Shown: positions 46,446 to 54,550 of the stretch, piece after piece | How positions within the stretch are numbered: position 1 is the stretch's first letter | Layout: each line of letters starts with the position of its first letter | Notes under the pieces: generated by a model | What the model saw: the letters and a program-made list of their open reading frames with translations, nothing else | Told to the model about the DNA's origin: nothing | Databases searched by the model: none | Assembly: GCA_965197865.1 (NCBI GenBank) | Contig: CBDANZ010000004.1 | Span: forward strand, 496,001-560,000 | Reading direction: 5' to 3' | DNA length: 64,000 nt | Source: CBDANZ01 sp965197865 | GTDB lineage: Bacteria > Acidobacteriota > Vicinamibacteria > Vicinamibacterales > CAVVIG01 | Made by a program: the position numbers and the translations under genes

Positions 46446-47336
46446 CGCAGACAGCACCAGCTCCGTCCCGAGTTGCGCCGTTTGGTTCCGCACGTCAAGC
46501 GTCGGGTTCACCTCAGCCATGTCGAGCGAGGTCAACAGCCCCGAGTCGGCGACGATTTCCATCACCATGTGCGCCTCGCGATAGTCGAGACCGCCTCTGA
46601 CCGGTGTGCCGATCCCGGGCGCAATCGACGGATCGCAGGCGTCCATGTCGAACGATACGTGAATGCCGGCCGTGCCGCCGCCCGCAAGCGCGACAGCCTG
46701 CTCGACAATCGACGCGATCCCGTGCCGATCGATGTCTTTCGTCGTGAAGACACGCACGTGCGAATCGCGAACGGCCACCTTCTCGCGATCGTCGAGATTG
46801 CGCAACCGAATGAGCACCGTGTGCGCCGGCCTGACTTTGGGCGACCAGCCGCCGATGAGCGCGAGCTCGGACGGGTCCGAGCCGAGGAGCGTCGCCAACG
46901 GCATACCGTGGACGTTACCGCTTAGCGAGGTGGTCGGCGTGTTCATGTCGCCGTGCGCGTCCACCCAAAGGAGACCGATCGGCAGCTCCCTCGTCCTCTT
47001 TGCCCATTCCACTACTGCGGCAATCGAGCCCTCCGCGAGGCTGTGGTCGCCGCCAAGGACGAGCGGCATGGCGCCTTCGACAAGCGATTCAAGCGCCGTC
47101 TAATATCCCTTTTGGCAAACCTTCACGATGTCGCGGATTTATTTCTTTCGTTCGTCGTGCGGCGCCTGCGTTTCGGCAATCGGCGCCGGCAAGTCGCCTT
47201 TATCCGTCACGCTGCAGACGAGTGAGACGATCCGCTCGTCAAGGCCGGCGATGCGAAAAGCCGACGGTTCCATGTGGACGCCGCGTCGCACGGCGCCGAG
47301 ATCCAATGGCACGCCAATGATGTGGACGGATTTCAT
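46425..47336 (-). pseudogene. rocF: arginase-family gene with two in-frame stops
   Basis: N-terminal part: MKSVHIIGVPLDLGAVRRGV, HMEPSAFRIAGLDERI. C-terminal part: MPLVLGGDHSLAEGSIAAVV, LWVDAHGDMNTPTTSLSGNV, HVSFDMDACDPSIAPGIGTP and LTSLDMAEVNPTLD, so all manganese ligands (GGDHS, DAHGD, SFDMDACDP) are present. The linking segment reads ERKK-stop-IRDIVKVCQKGY-stop-TALESL in one frame. TAA probably replaces a Tyr codon and TAG a Gln codon. It would cleave arginine to ornithine and urea, a possible feed to urease, if it were intact. Confidence 0.88.
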
Positions 47337-47402
47337 GAAGTGAGAAGCTAGAAGGAAACAGTCAGAAGGGTCCAACGAAGCCTTACTTGTCTCTATTACC
47401 TT

Positions 47403-47600
47403 CTACCCTGCGAATTGTTCCCTCTCTTCTAACTTTACCGTCACCGACATCCCCTCGCTTAACGGCGCCACGATGGTCGTCATCACGGCCGGATTGTTGT
47501 GGATCGCGGCAAGAAAGTCGGCCATCTCGTCCTTCTTGTTCACCACATTGTGGGCCAGGAACAACCCGCGCGGCAGCAGACGCGGAAACGCCAGGTCGAA
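47403..47600 (-). pseudogene. C-terminal fragment of a class I O-methyltransferase
   Basis: The minus strand reads LPRGLFLAHNVVNKKDEMAD, FLAAIHNNPAVMTTIVAPLS and EGMSVTVK. This is the last strand-rich region of a caffeoyl-CoA-type O-methyltransferase (L-R-P-G-G-L-x-x-A-D/H-N-V). The SAM-binding part is missing; the IS composite begins about 100 bp upstream. Confidence 0.65.
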
Positions 47601-47705
47601 GGAGCGCGAGACCATAGGCGAGTAGGAACGTCGATGCGATCCTGCTCATTGTTTTCTCGCTACCTGCCCCACATGCCCTACCGCCTTACCTGCCCTAGCA
47701 GTCCG

Positions 47706-49086
47706 TATATGGACTCCTCCCGGTGATCAAGCGAGTGGGTCGTGACGGTCGGTCCTTCGCGTCGGTTGCGGTCGTATATCCGGCCTGTCCGTGGAGAGCC
47801 TTTGCCTCCTGGCCAACATGGATAGTCGCGCACCGCGGGCCAATCGTGGTGCCGGCGTCGAGCGCCAGGGCTGCTATCGGCCTGATGCGGTGTCGGTCGG
47901 ACCGAAGGGCCATGTCAGGGTCACTCGCTCAGCATCTCGCGTGGAGGTGTAGCTCGGGTTACGCCGCGTCCGGCAGTGCGCAGGGCACATCCTTGTGCCA
48001 AACCGCCCAAACGAGTCGGCCGAGTTTGTTCGCCACGGCAATCGTGGCTTTGTTGTAGCCGCGCCGCGCGTGCACCGTCATCGCCCAGTGGTGCAGACGC
48101 GTGAGGGGCTGCTGGGCCGCCCGGCGCCAGTGGGCCGACGCGAGCACCGCGCGCGCGCCGTGGGTGAGCAAGCACCGGAGATACACGTCCCCGCGTTTAC
48201 TGATCCCCCCGAGGCGCCGCCGCTGCCCACTCGAGTACTCGCGCGGCGTCAGGCCGAGCCAGCTGGCAAACTGGCGCGCGCGCCGGAATGCGTGGATGTG
48301 CCCGACGGTGCCGACGAGGGCCGTGGCGGTCAACAGCCCAATCCCGGGAATCGTCCGCAGTCGCATCACGACGGGGTCGGCGTCGGCCAGGGCGCGCAAT
48401 TCCCGTTCCAGGCCGGCAATCCGAGCCTCAATCGCCCGCACTTCCTCGTGGACGCTCGTGAGCACCTGCCGCAGATGCCTCGGCAACACGGTGGCCGCCT
48501 CGTCGAGCAGCACAGGCAAGGCCCGCAGCGCCGCACAGGCCCCCGCCGGCAGCAGCAGCCCCTGTTCCCGCAAGAGCCCGCGTAACACATTGATGCGCGC
48601 CGTCCGCGTCGTCATCCACTGCTCGCGCACCCGGTGCAGCGCCACGAGCGCTTGCTGCTCGACCCGCTTCACCGGGACACGGGGTATCTCGCCCGACCGG
48701 ATCGCCTCGCGGATCGCCTCCGCATCCGCCCGGTCCGTCTTGTTGCGCCGCACGTAGGGCCGCACGTACGCCGGGGGCACGAGGGTGACGCGATGGCCGT
48801 GTTGCTGGGCAACCCGCCCCCAGTAGTGGGCGGTGCCACACGCCTCTATCACCACATGGGTCGGCGGCGTCTGCGCGAGAAAGCGGGCGAACCGTGCGCG
48901 GTTGAGTCGCTGGCGCGACCACACGCGCCACCGGGCATTGGCGATCGCCAGCTCGAACACGGACTTTGCCAGGTTAACGGCCACTGTCGTAGCATCCATT
49001 TCGGTTTCCTCCTGGTTGTGGCTGATGGGCATCAGCTGATGCGGCACATCATGCCGCATCGGAACCGGGAGGAGTCCATACCATCA
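47706..49086 (-). mobile_element. IS110 family (IS1111 group) insertion sequence, copy 2
   Basis: It is 1381 bp, the same length as copy 1, with the same 17-bp subterminal repeats and the same junction with the hairpin element. Confidence 0.85.
47959..48999 (-). CDS. IS110 family transposase, copy 2, catalytic Asp replaced
   Basis: The 346-aa frame is complete, but the first residue of the DEDD site is changed: VAVNLAKS instead of VAVDLAKS (AAC for GAC). Other differences from copy 1 are conservative (VVIEACGT; Trp for Arg in ASAHWRRAAQ). Loss of the first metal-binding Asp should inactivate the enzyme. The ribosome site is the stronger AGGAGG. Confidence 0.92.
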   Translation of the reverse strand: MDATTVAVNLAKSVFELAIANARWRVWSRQRLNRARFARFLAQTPPTHVVIEACGTAHYWGRVAQQHGHRVTLVPPAYVRPYVRRNKTDRADAEAIREAIRSGEIPRVPVKRVEQQALVALHRVREQWMTTRTARINVLRGLLREQGLLLPAGACAALRALPVLLDEAATVLPRHLRQVLTSVHEEVRAIEARIAGLERELRALADADPVVMRLRTIPGIGLLTATALVGTVGHIHAFRRARQFASWLGLTPREYSSGQRRRLGGISKRGDVYLRCLLTHGARAVLASAHWRRAAQQPLTRLHHWAMTVHARRGYNKATIAVANKLGRLVWAVWHKDVPCALPDAA

Positions 49087-49250
49087 TGGTGAAAGTCGGG
49101 CGCTGCACCGAGACGAGGGAGGCGCCTCGCGGGCAAGGCGCGACGACCGAGAATACCGCCTGTATTTGATGGAGGAGCAACGCAGGCCACGAGGATGCAT
49201 CGCTCGTCGAATGCAGACGGACTTTCACCACGGACTGCTAGGCGACTCGC

Positions 49251-50654
49251 CTACCCGCCCGACCCGGGGCCTGCACCCGCGAGCCATCCGGAAACCTGTC
49301 TTGCTGTGGCGCGGCCGTCGGCCACGCAGTCGGGAATGCCGACGCCGCGAAAGCCGCTGCCGCTGAGGAACAGCCCGGGAAGACCCTCGAGTGTCCGCTT
49401 GATGGCCTCGAGCCGCGTCAGATGACCCACTTCGTGCTGCGCGCTGGCGCGTTCCCATCGATAGACCCGCGTCAGAATCGGGGATCCCGTGATGCCGAGT
49501 AGCGGACCGAGCGCATTCAACGCGAGCGTGACGAGCTCCGGGTCCGACCGCGCAAAGCCCTGCGGATCGCGCGCGCCGCCGACGAAGGCGCGCAGCAGCA
49601 CGCTGTGGTCAGGTGCGCGATTGGGCCATTTCGACGAGAGCCACGACGCGGCGAGAATGCCGGTCCGCTCGGTGCGGGGCACGACAAATCCCGATCCCTT
49701 CAGCGGGTGCGTAACCAAAGCGCGCCGGAACGCCAGCGCGACGGTCGCCGTTGAAGCATAGCGGATTTCATCGCAGAGATTCGCAAGCACCCCGCTCAAG
49801 CTCCGTACGAGGCGGGCGGTGACGAAGGCCGGCGTAGCCAGGACAACTGCTCGCGCCTGCAGCAGCCCATCCTCGGTTTCAATCTGGAACGCGTCGCGAC
49901 GGGTGATCCGGCAGACGGGCGTGCTTAAACGGATCGAGTTCGTCGGCAGCTTCGCGACCAGGGCGCGGATCATCTCGTCTAAACCACCCGACAGGGAGCG
50001 GAACGCGCCGTCGCTTTCCTCCTGCCCCGCGCGCCCGTGTCGCTGCTGCGGCTGCCGGAAAGCGCGCAGCAGGCTGCCGGAGGTGCGCTCGGCGTCTGCG
50101 AAGCGGGGAAACAGCGCACGGATTGACAGTCGGTCGACATCGCCGGCATGAATGCCGGCGAGGAGCGGTTCGGCCAGATACTCTGTTGCCTCCCGGCCAA
50201 AACGCCTCGTGATGAAAGCGCCGATCGATTCATCGCCATCGTCGCTGCGCGGCGGCACGAACAGCTCCGCGGCCATGCGCATTTTGCCCGGCCACGAAAA
50301 CAGGCGCGTGCGGAGGAAGGGGCCGACCTCGGTCGGAATGCCCAGCACCGACGCGGGAGGCAGGGCATGCAGACGGCCGCCGCGTTGCACGAACGCAAGT
50401 CGGGGTGGCTTGGTGGCGATGAGCCGCTCGCCCAGGCCCAGCTCTTCGCACAGCCTGATGCCTTCGGGCTTCTGAACGAGAAGAGCGTCGGGCCCGGCGT
50501 CAATCGTGTATCCCTCGATCTGTTCGCTGAGAATGATGCCTCCGACGCGTGCGCTGCTCTCCATCATGGTGAAGGGCACGCCACGCAGGTGCAGCTCGTA
50601 GGCGGTCGCCAGCCCGGCGATCCCGGCTCCAACCACGAGGACGTCGACCATCAT
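49251..50654 (-). CDS. hemG: protoporphyrinogen oxidase (HemY type, FAD-dependent)
   Basis: A protein of 467 aa. The N-terminal Rossmann FAD motif is VLVVGAGIAGLATAYELHLR, then SSARVGGIILSEQIEGYTID and AGPDALLVQKPEGIRL. The C-terminus has LSGSGFRGVGIPDCVADGRA, the second FAD signature. It oxidises protoporphyrinogen IX with oxygen (HemY-type; distinct from flavodoxin-like HemG). It overlaps hemH by 4 bp and is the last gene of the cluster. The C-terminus lies next to the IS composite but appears complete. Confidence 0.93.
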   Translation of the reverse strand: MMVDVLVVGAGIAGLATAYELHLRGVPFTMMESSARVGGIILSEQIEGYTIDAGPDALLVQKPEGIRLCEELGLGERLIATKPPRLAFVQRGGRLHALPPASVLGIPTEVGPFLRTRLFSWPGKMRMAAELFVPPRSDDGDESIGAFITRRFGREATEYLAEPLLAGIHAGDVDRLSIRALFPRFADAERTSGSLLRAFRQPQQRHGRAGQEESDGAFRSLSGGLDEMIRALVAKLPTNSIRLSTPVCRITRRDAFQIETEDGLLQARAVVLATPAFVTARLVRSLSGVLANLCDEIRYASTATVALAFRRALVTHPLKGSGFVVPRTERTGILAASWLSSKWPNRAPDHSVLLRAFVGGARDPQGFARSDPELVTLALNALGPLLGITGSPILTRVYRWERASAQHEVGHLTRLEAIKRTLEGLPGLFLSGSGFRGVGIPDCVADGRATARQVSGWLAGAGPGSGG

Positions 50655-51535
50655 TCTCTGAGCCGCTCGCGCACCAAATCATGCAGCATCGAGATGAAGC
50701 TGGGCGATGTGTTGAGCGATTCAGTGCGCCGCAGCAAGGCGCCGCAGGTGGCGGCGGCCGCCGCCGCCTGAATGTCGATGTCGAAGAGAATTTCCGTGTG
50801 GTCGCAAACGAATCCGACCGGAACAATGAGAAACGCCCTAGTTCCGCGGCCGGCGCGCTGCCTGATCAGCTCGGCGATGTCCGGACCGATCCAAGGATCG
50901 GGCGTCCGTCCGGCGCTCTGATACGCTCGATGATAGCGTTCGATCCCGGCCCGCGCCGCGACGAGGCTGGCTGTGGCTGTTACTTCGCCGACATAGCGAT
51001 CGCCGGCGTCGACCACCCGCTGCGGCAGGCTGTGCGCCGTGAACACGATTTCCTCGTCGGGTCGGGGATGCGCCTCTCGCACCCGCTCGGCGAACGCGTC
51101 AATCAAGAGCGGATGCGCGTGAAACGATTCAACCGGGTCGAGCCGCATACCAGCAGGAAGGGCGGCCCTTGCCGCCTCGAAGTACTTGGCGACGCTCAAT
51201 GCCGAAAACTGCGGAGCGAGCGGAATTCCGAGGATACGGGTCAGCTTCAGCGCCTGGAGCTCGGCCACGGCCTCTGCGATGAACGGCTTCCAGTTCCGCA
51301 TCCCAATGGCCACCGGCACCGCACCGCCCAGTCGCTCCCGAAGCGCCGCGGCTTGCGCAAAGCTGAGCGCGGTCAGCGGTGAGAGCCCGCCGATGGCTTC
51401 GTAGTTGTGCCGGATTTCGGCGATGAGCTCCGGCGACGGCGGACGCCCGCCTCGAACCAGGCGCAGATACTCCGGCATCTCGTCCATGGACGAGGGCGTG
51501 CCGTGGGCCATCAGCAGAATGCCGACTCGGGACAT
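50651..51535 (-). CDS. hemH: ferrochelatase
   Basis: A protein of 294 aa starting MSRVGILLMAHGTPSSMDEM. Family signatures are LVRGGRPPSPELIAEIRHNY, GGLSPLTALSF, VAIGMRNWKPFI, VFTAHSLPQRVVDAGDRYV (catalytic His) and WIGPDIAEL with VPVGFVCDHTEILFDIDIQA near the end. It inserts iron into protoporphyrin, or into coproporphyrin in an alternative pathway. It lies 25 bp downstream of hemE. Confidence 0.95.
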   Translation of the reverse strand: MSRVGILLMAHGTPSSMDEMPEYLRLVRGGRPPSPELIAEIRHNYEAIGGLSPLTALSFAQAAALRERLGGAVPVAIGMRNWKPFIAEAVAELQALKLTRILGIPLAPQFSALSVAKYFEAARAALPAGMRLDPVESFHAHPLLIDAFAERVREAHPRPDEEIVFTAHSLPQRVVDAGDRYVGEVTATASLVAARAGIERYHRAYQSAGRTPDPWIGPDIAELIRQRAGRGTRAFLIVPVGFVCDHTEILFDIDIQAAAAAATCGALLRRTESLNTSPSFISMLHDLVRERLRE

Positions 51536-51560
51536 ACGCTAGAGAGAACGCTTGAGCCGA

Positions 51561-52649
51561 CTATTTTCGCGTCTTCTGATGAACATACCGCGCCACCGCT
51601 TGTACCTGTTCAACCGGCGTCTGGGGCAGAATGCCGTGGCCTAGGTTGAAGATGTGACCGGGACGGCCGGCCGCGCGAGACAGCACATCATCGGTGGCCG
51701 CAAGAGCGCGATCGAGGGGACCGAGGAGCACCGTTGGATCCAAGTTGCCTTGAAGTGCGCGGTCGAAGCCGATGCGCTGCCAGGCGTCATCGAGGGGCGT
51801 CCGCCAGTCGGCGCCGATTACGTCACCGCCGGCTTCGCGCATCTCGCCGAGAATCGGGCCGGTGCCCACACCGAAGTGAATGACCGGCACGTTGTGCCGC
51901 GCCGTTGCATCGAAGATCCGCCGGCTGTGCGGCAGGACGAATTCCCGATAGTCCCGCGCGTTCAGCGCGCCGACCCATGAGTCGAATACCTGCACCGCAT
52001 TGACGCCGGCTTCGATCTGCGCGGTCAGATAGTCGGTCGCGACATCGGCGAGCCGTTCGCAGAGGCGATGCCACGCGGCGGGGGCGCCGTACATCAACGC
52101 CTTGGTTCGCGCAAAGGTGGCCGAGTGGCCCCCTTCGATCGCGTACGACGCGAGCGTGAAAGGCGCACCTGTAAACCCGATGAGCGGCAGGCGGCCTGCG
52201 AGCTCGCGTTGAACCTGGCCGATGGCGTCAAGAACGTATGGCAGCGCTTCACGCGAATCGAACCGACGCAGGCGGTCGATGTCGTCCTCCGACTGGATCG
52301 GATTGTCGACGACCGGCCCCTCGCCTCGAACGAAGTCGAAGCGGAGCCCCATCGGTTCGAGTGGCAGCAGGAGATCGGAAAACAGAATGGCGGCATCCAC
52401 CTCGATGCGCCGAATGGGTTGCAGCGTCACCTCGGTGGCCAAGTCGGGCGTGCGGCACAGCTCGAGCAGCGAGTGGCGCTCGCGCAACGCTCGATACTCC
52501 TTCATGTAGCGGCCGGCCTGGCGCATGAACCAGACAGGCGTCGCATCGACCGGCTGCAGGCGACAGGCACGAAGAAACCGGGAACCGGCGTCGGTCAGTG
52601 GGCCACCTTGACGAGGCTCCGAGCCGGGCCGACCAGGTCTTCGAGCCAC
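51561..52649 (-). CDS. hemE: uroporphyrinogen decarboxylase
   Basis: A protein of up to 362 aa. Core signatures are RACRLQPVDATPVWFMRQAG RYMKEYR, ILFSDLLLPLEPMGLRFDFV, GFTGAPFTLASYAIEGGHS, VQVFDSWVGALNARDYREFV, HFGVGTGPILGEM and GNLDPTVLLGP with FNLGHGILPQTPVEQV. It decarboxylates uroporphyrinogen III to coproporphyrinogen III. Homologues start near RFLRACR; the ATG at 52649 adds about 20 residues and overlaps the upstream regulator by 55 bp. No better ATG, GTG or TTG is seen closer in, so the start is uncertain. Confidence 0.94.
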   Translation of the reverse strand: MARRPGRPGSEPRQGGPLTDAGSRFLRACRLQPVDATPVWFMRQAGRYMKEYRALRERHSLLELCRTPDLATEVTLQPIRRIEVDAAILFSDLLLPLEPMGLRFDFVRGEGPVVDNPIQSEDDIDRLRRFDSREALPYVLDAIGQVQRELAGRLPLIGFTGAPFTLASYAIEGGHSATFARTKALMYGAPAAWHRLCERLADVATDYLTAQIEAGVNAVQVFDSWVGALNARDYREFVLPHSRRIFDATARHNVPVIHFGVGTGPILGEMREAGGDVIGADWRTPLDDAWQRIGFDRALQGNLDPTVLLGPLDRALAATDDVLSRAAGRPGHIFNLGHGILPQTPVEQVQAVARYVHQKTRK

Positions 52650-52996
52650 AACGGCTTGAACTTGACCTCCGTCCGGAGCTGTTGGAGCTCGGTGGAAACG
52701 CCCTGATCGAGGAAATAGTCGCCCGTAACGATCGCCACCGGGACGTCGCGCTGCTCGCCGTCTGCCCGAAGGCGGCGGAGGAACCGGAGGCCGTCGATAA
52801 TCGGCATGCGAAGGTCGAGGATGATGGCGTTGGGACGGGTGGCGGCGGCCTCGTGCAGGCCCATTTCGCCGTTCACCGCCGTCTTGACGGCAAACCCTTC
52901 GAGCTCGAGCATCCGAGTGAAAGTCGTCGTCACCCCTTCATCGTCGTCGACAATCAGAATCGTTGTCGCAACGTGCTCGGACTCGGCCGCTGGCAC
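52595..52996 (-). CDS. single-domain response regulator
   Basis: A protein of 133 aa. It has the receiver-domain acidic pocket ILIVDDDEGVTTTFTRMLEL, phospho-acceptor Asp in AIILDLRMPIIDGLRFLRRL, Thr in VAIVTGDYF and Lys in VKFKPLWLEDL. There is no output domain. It is the first gene of the cluster and its end overlaps the hemE frame, so it may be co-transcribed with haem genes. Its partner kinase is not in the window. Confidence 0.88.
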   Translation of the reverse strand: MPAAESEHVATTILIVDDDEGVTTTFTRMLELEGFAVKTAVNGEMGLHEAAATRPNAIILDLRMPIIDGLRFLRRLRADGEQRDVPVAIVTGDYFLDQGVSTELQQLRTEVKFKPLWLEDLVGPARSLVKVAH

Positions 52997-53076
52997 ACTG
53001 CTTATTGTAACAGACGACGCACTTTAGAGGCCAAACGCAAGAGACCCGTGCTACACTTACGAGTCTGCAAAAACTA

Positions 53077-53236
53077 GTGTCCCCAGGCCGAAATTCGCTG
53101 ACGTTTTCCTGGCGGGGCATCTCGCCTGGCGGCGTTTCCCCTGCCTCGGATATTCACGATATTCTGGGTCGTCGCGCCTTGCTAGCCGGGCGCCGCGCTC
53201 CGGAGAATCTGTTACCGAATTTCGGACTCGGGACAC
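53077..53236. repeat. 160-bp hairpin element with GTGTCCC ends
   Basis: Terminal inverted repeats of 21 bp, GTGTCCCCAGGCCGAAATTC... (53077-53097) and the matching ...GAATTTCGGACTCGGGACAC (53216-53236), agree at 19 positions. The interior (GGCGGGGCATCTCGCCTGGC to GGTCGTCGCGCC to CCGGGCGCCGCGC) matches the core of the hairpin elements with CAGTCC ends. No clear target duplication was found. Confidence 0.7.
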
Positions 53237-53255
53237 CGGCCCATGGAGGCGTTGG

Positions 53256-53855
53256 GTGAGCCCGATCCTGGTCCGCCCGCTCCGCGAACAGCTCGAGCAC
53301 GACCGCGTTATTCGCCTGCTTCAGGCCAAGCACCGCCGCCGATTCGAGGCTGCGATGAATCCCGGGGCCGAGCGCAACACCCGCGTGGGAAGCGGTGCGT
53401 TCGGCGTCTATCCGGATCTCGTCCTACAGTCGCCCGAGCGCAGGGGCAAGCTTCGGGCCGTGGTCGAAGTGGAAACGGGCGAGTCGGTCAACCATCTGGA
53501 GGCGCTCGCGCAGTGGGCGCACTTCGCGAAACTGCGGACCGCTTTCCACCTCTACGTCCCGTTCGCAATGGTCGATGTCGCGCGGCGGCTGTGCCAGGAT
53601 AATCAGATTCACGTCAACGAAATCTGGAGCTACCACCCGGTGGGCGATGAGGTGCGGTTCACCCTGGTTCTTCGAAGCCGCGAAGCGCCGACGCGAAGCT
53701 CTCGTCGGAGAGCGACGCCGTCGAGCCAGCCCCGGACGAAGAGCGCCAAACCGGCGGCACGCGCCAGAGCGTCGAGGAAAGTCTCGCCGGGTCGCGGCGT
53801 GGGTCGGCCTCGTCGACGCCCCTCCGGCCACGCTCGACGAGGGAAGCGAAAGTAG
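53256..53855 (+). CDS. hypothetical protein with a possible PD-(D/E)XK-like core, 199 aa
   Basis: It starts GTG 53256 (MSPILVRPLREQLEHDRVIR). The segment GVYPDLVLQSPERRGKLRAV VEVETGESVNHLEALAQWAH has the spacing Pro-Asp ... Val-Glu-Val-Glu seen in PD-(D/E)XK nuclease-like folds, but the final Lys is not obvious. The last 60 residues are a basic Arg/Ser/Pro tail. It precedes another hypothetical gene by 4 bp. Function is unknown; the nuclease idea is only a hypothesis. Confidence 0.6.
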   Translation: MSPILVRPLREQLEHDRVIRLLQAKHRRRFEAAMNPGAERNTRVGSGAFGVYPDLVLQSPERRGKLRAVVEVETGESVNHLEALAQWAHFAKLRTAFHLYVPFAMVDVARRLCQDNQIHVNEIWSYHPVGDEVRFTLVLRSREAPTRSSRRRATPSSQPRTKSAKPAARARASRKVSPGRGVGRPRRRPSGHARRGKRK

Positions 53856-53859
53856 GCTC

Positions 53860-54513
53860 ATGCCTTTCGTGAGATTTTCCCGGGACAGGCGCGGCTACGA
53901 GCACGTTTACTTGGCCCACTCTTCCGGCCGCCGCGGGCAGCCGTCGCGCGCGCAGATGCTCTACTGGTTCCGTACCCCGCCCGGCATCAAGGTCGGCCGG
54001 CGACCGTTCGACCGCGACATGCAGCACGCCCTCGAGGCGCAGAATCCTGGTCTGACGTTCGACTGGCCACGCATCATCGCCACGTCGATGCCGCGCGCCG
54101 AGGTTGAGCACTGGCGCAAGCGACGCGGCGCGGAGCGCGCGGTAAAGCAGACGCGCCAGGCGAAACACCAAGAGACAGCGGCTGCCCCCGTGGAAGGGGC
54201 AGCCGTCGATGGGGAAGAGCCGTCGGCCGACGTGGATGAAGCTGCAGTACCGACAGGGGTCACTCCCGGGTTTGAGGCGCCCGGTGAATCGGAGGCTTCC
54301 AGCGTGACTCCGTCGAACCTTCGGGCCGGCGCGACCCCACCTCCCGCCCGCCGGCGTCGTCGTCGAGGGGGACGCGGCCGCCGCTGTCGTGCAACTGGTT
54401 CCGCTCAGGGGGCCGCCTGGCCTTCGGAATCGGAGCGGGTGGCCGGGAATCGCGGAGACGGGGGATTGGATCGGCCAAACGGGGCGCCCGATTCGTCAAA
54501 GAAAGACGAGTGA
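53860..54513 (+). CDS. hypothetical protein with low-complexity basic tail, 217 aa
   Basis: The N-terminal about 95 residues (MPFVRFSRDRRGYEHVYLAH, RAQMLYWFRTPPGIKVGRRP, LTFDWPRIIATSMPRAEVEH WRKRRG) look like a conserved domain. The rest is Ala/Pro/Glu-rich, then PARRRRRRGGRGRRCRATG, which may bind nucleic acid. I do not recognise the family. ATG 53860 was chosen because the domain starts there. Confidence 0.65.
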   Translation: MPFVRFSRDRRGYEHVYLAHSSGRRGQPSRAQMLYWFRTPPGIKVGRRPFDRDMQHALEAQNPGLTFDWPRIIATSMPRAEVEHWRKRRGAERAVKQTRQAKHQETAAAPVEGAAVDGEEPSADVDEAAVPTGVTPGFEAPGESEASSVTPSNLRAGATPPPARRRRRRGGRGRRCRATGSAQGAAWPSESERVAGNRGDGGLDRPNGAPDSSKKDE

Positions 54514-54550
54514 CCGGCGGACCCTGCCGCCGTGGCATAAGTGGGATAAT

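Larger units (their letters stand above)
47699..49237 (-). mobile_element. hairpin element split by an IS1111-group insertion, copy 2
   Basis: The same structure as at 1208-2746 but on the minus strand: CAGTCCG (47699-47705), IS (47706-49086), and the long arm to GACTTTCACCACGGACTG (49220-49237). CTAG flanks both sides (47695-47698 and 49238-49241). The insertion lies 10 bp from the hemG stop. Confidence 0.8.
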
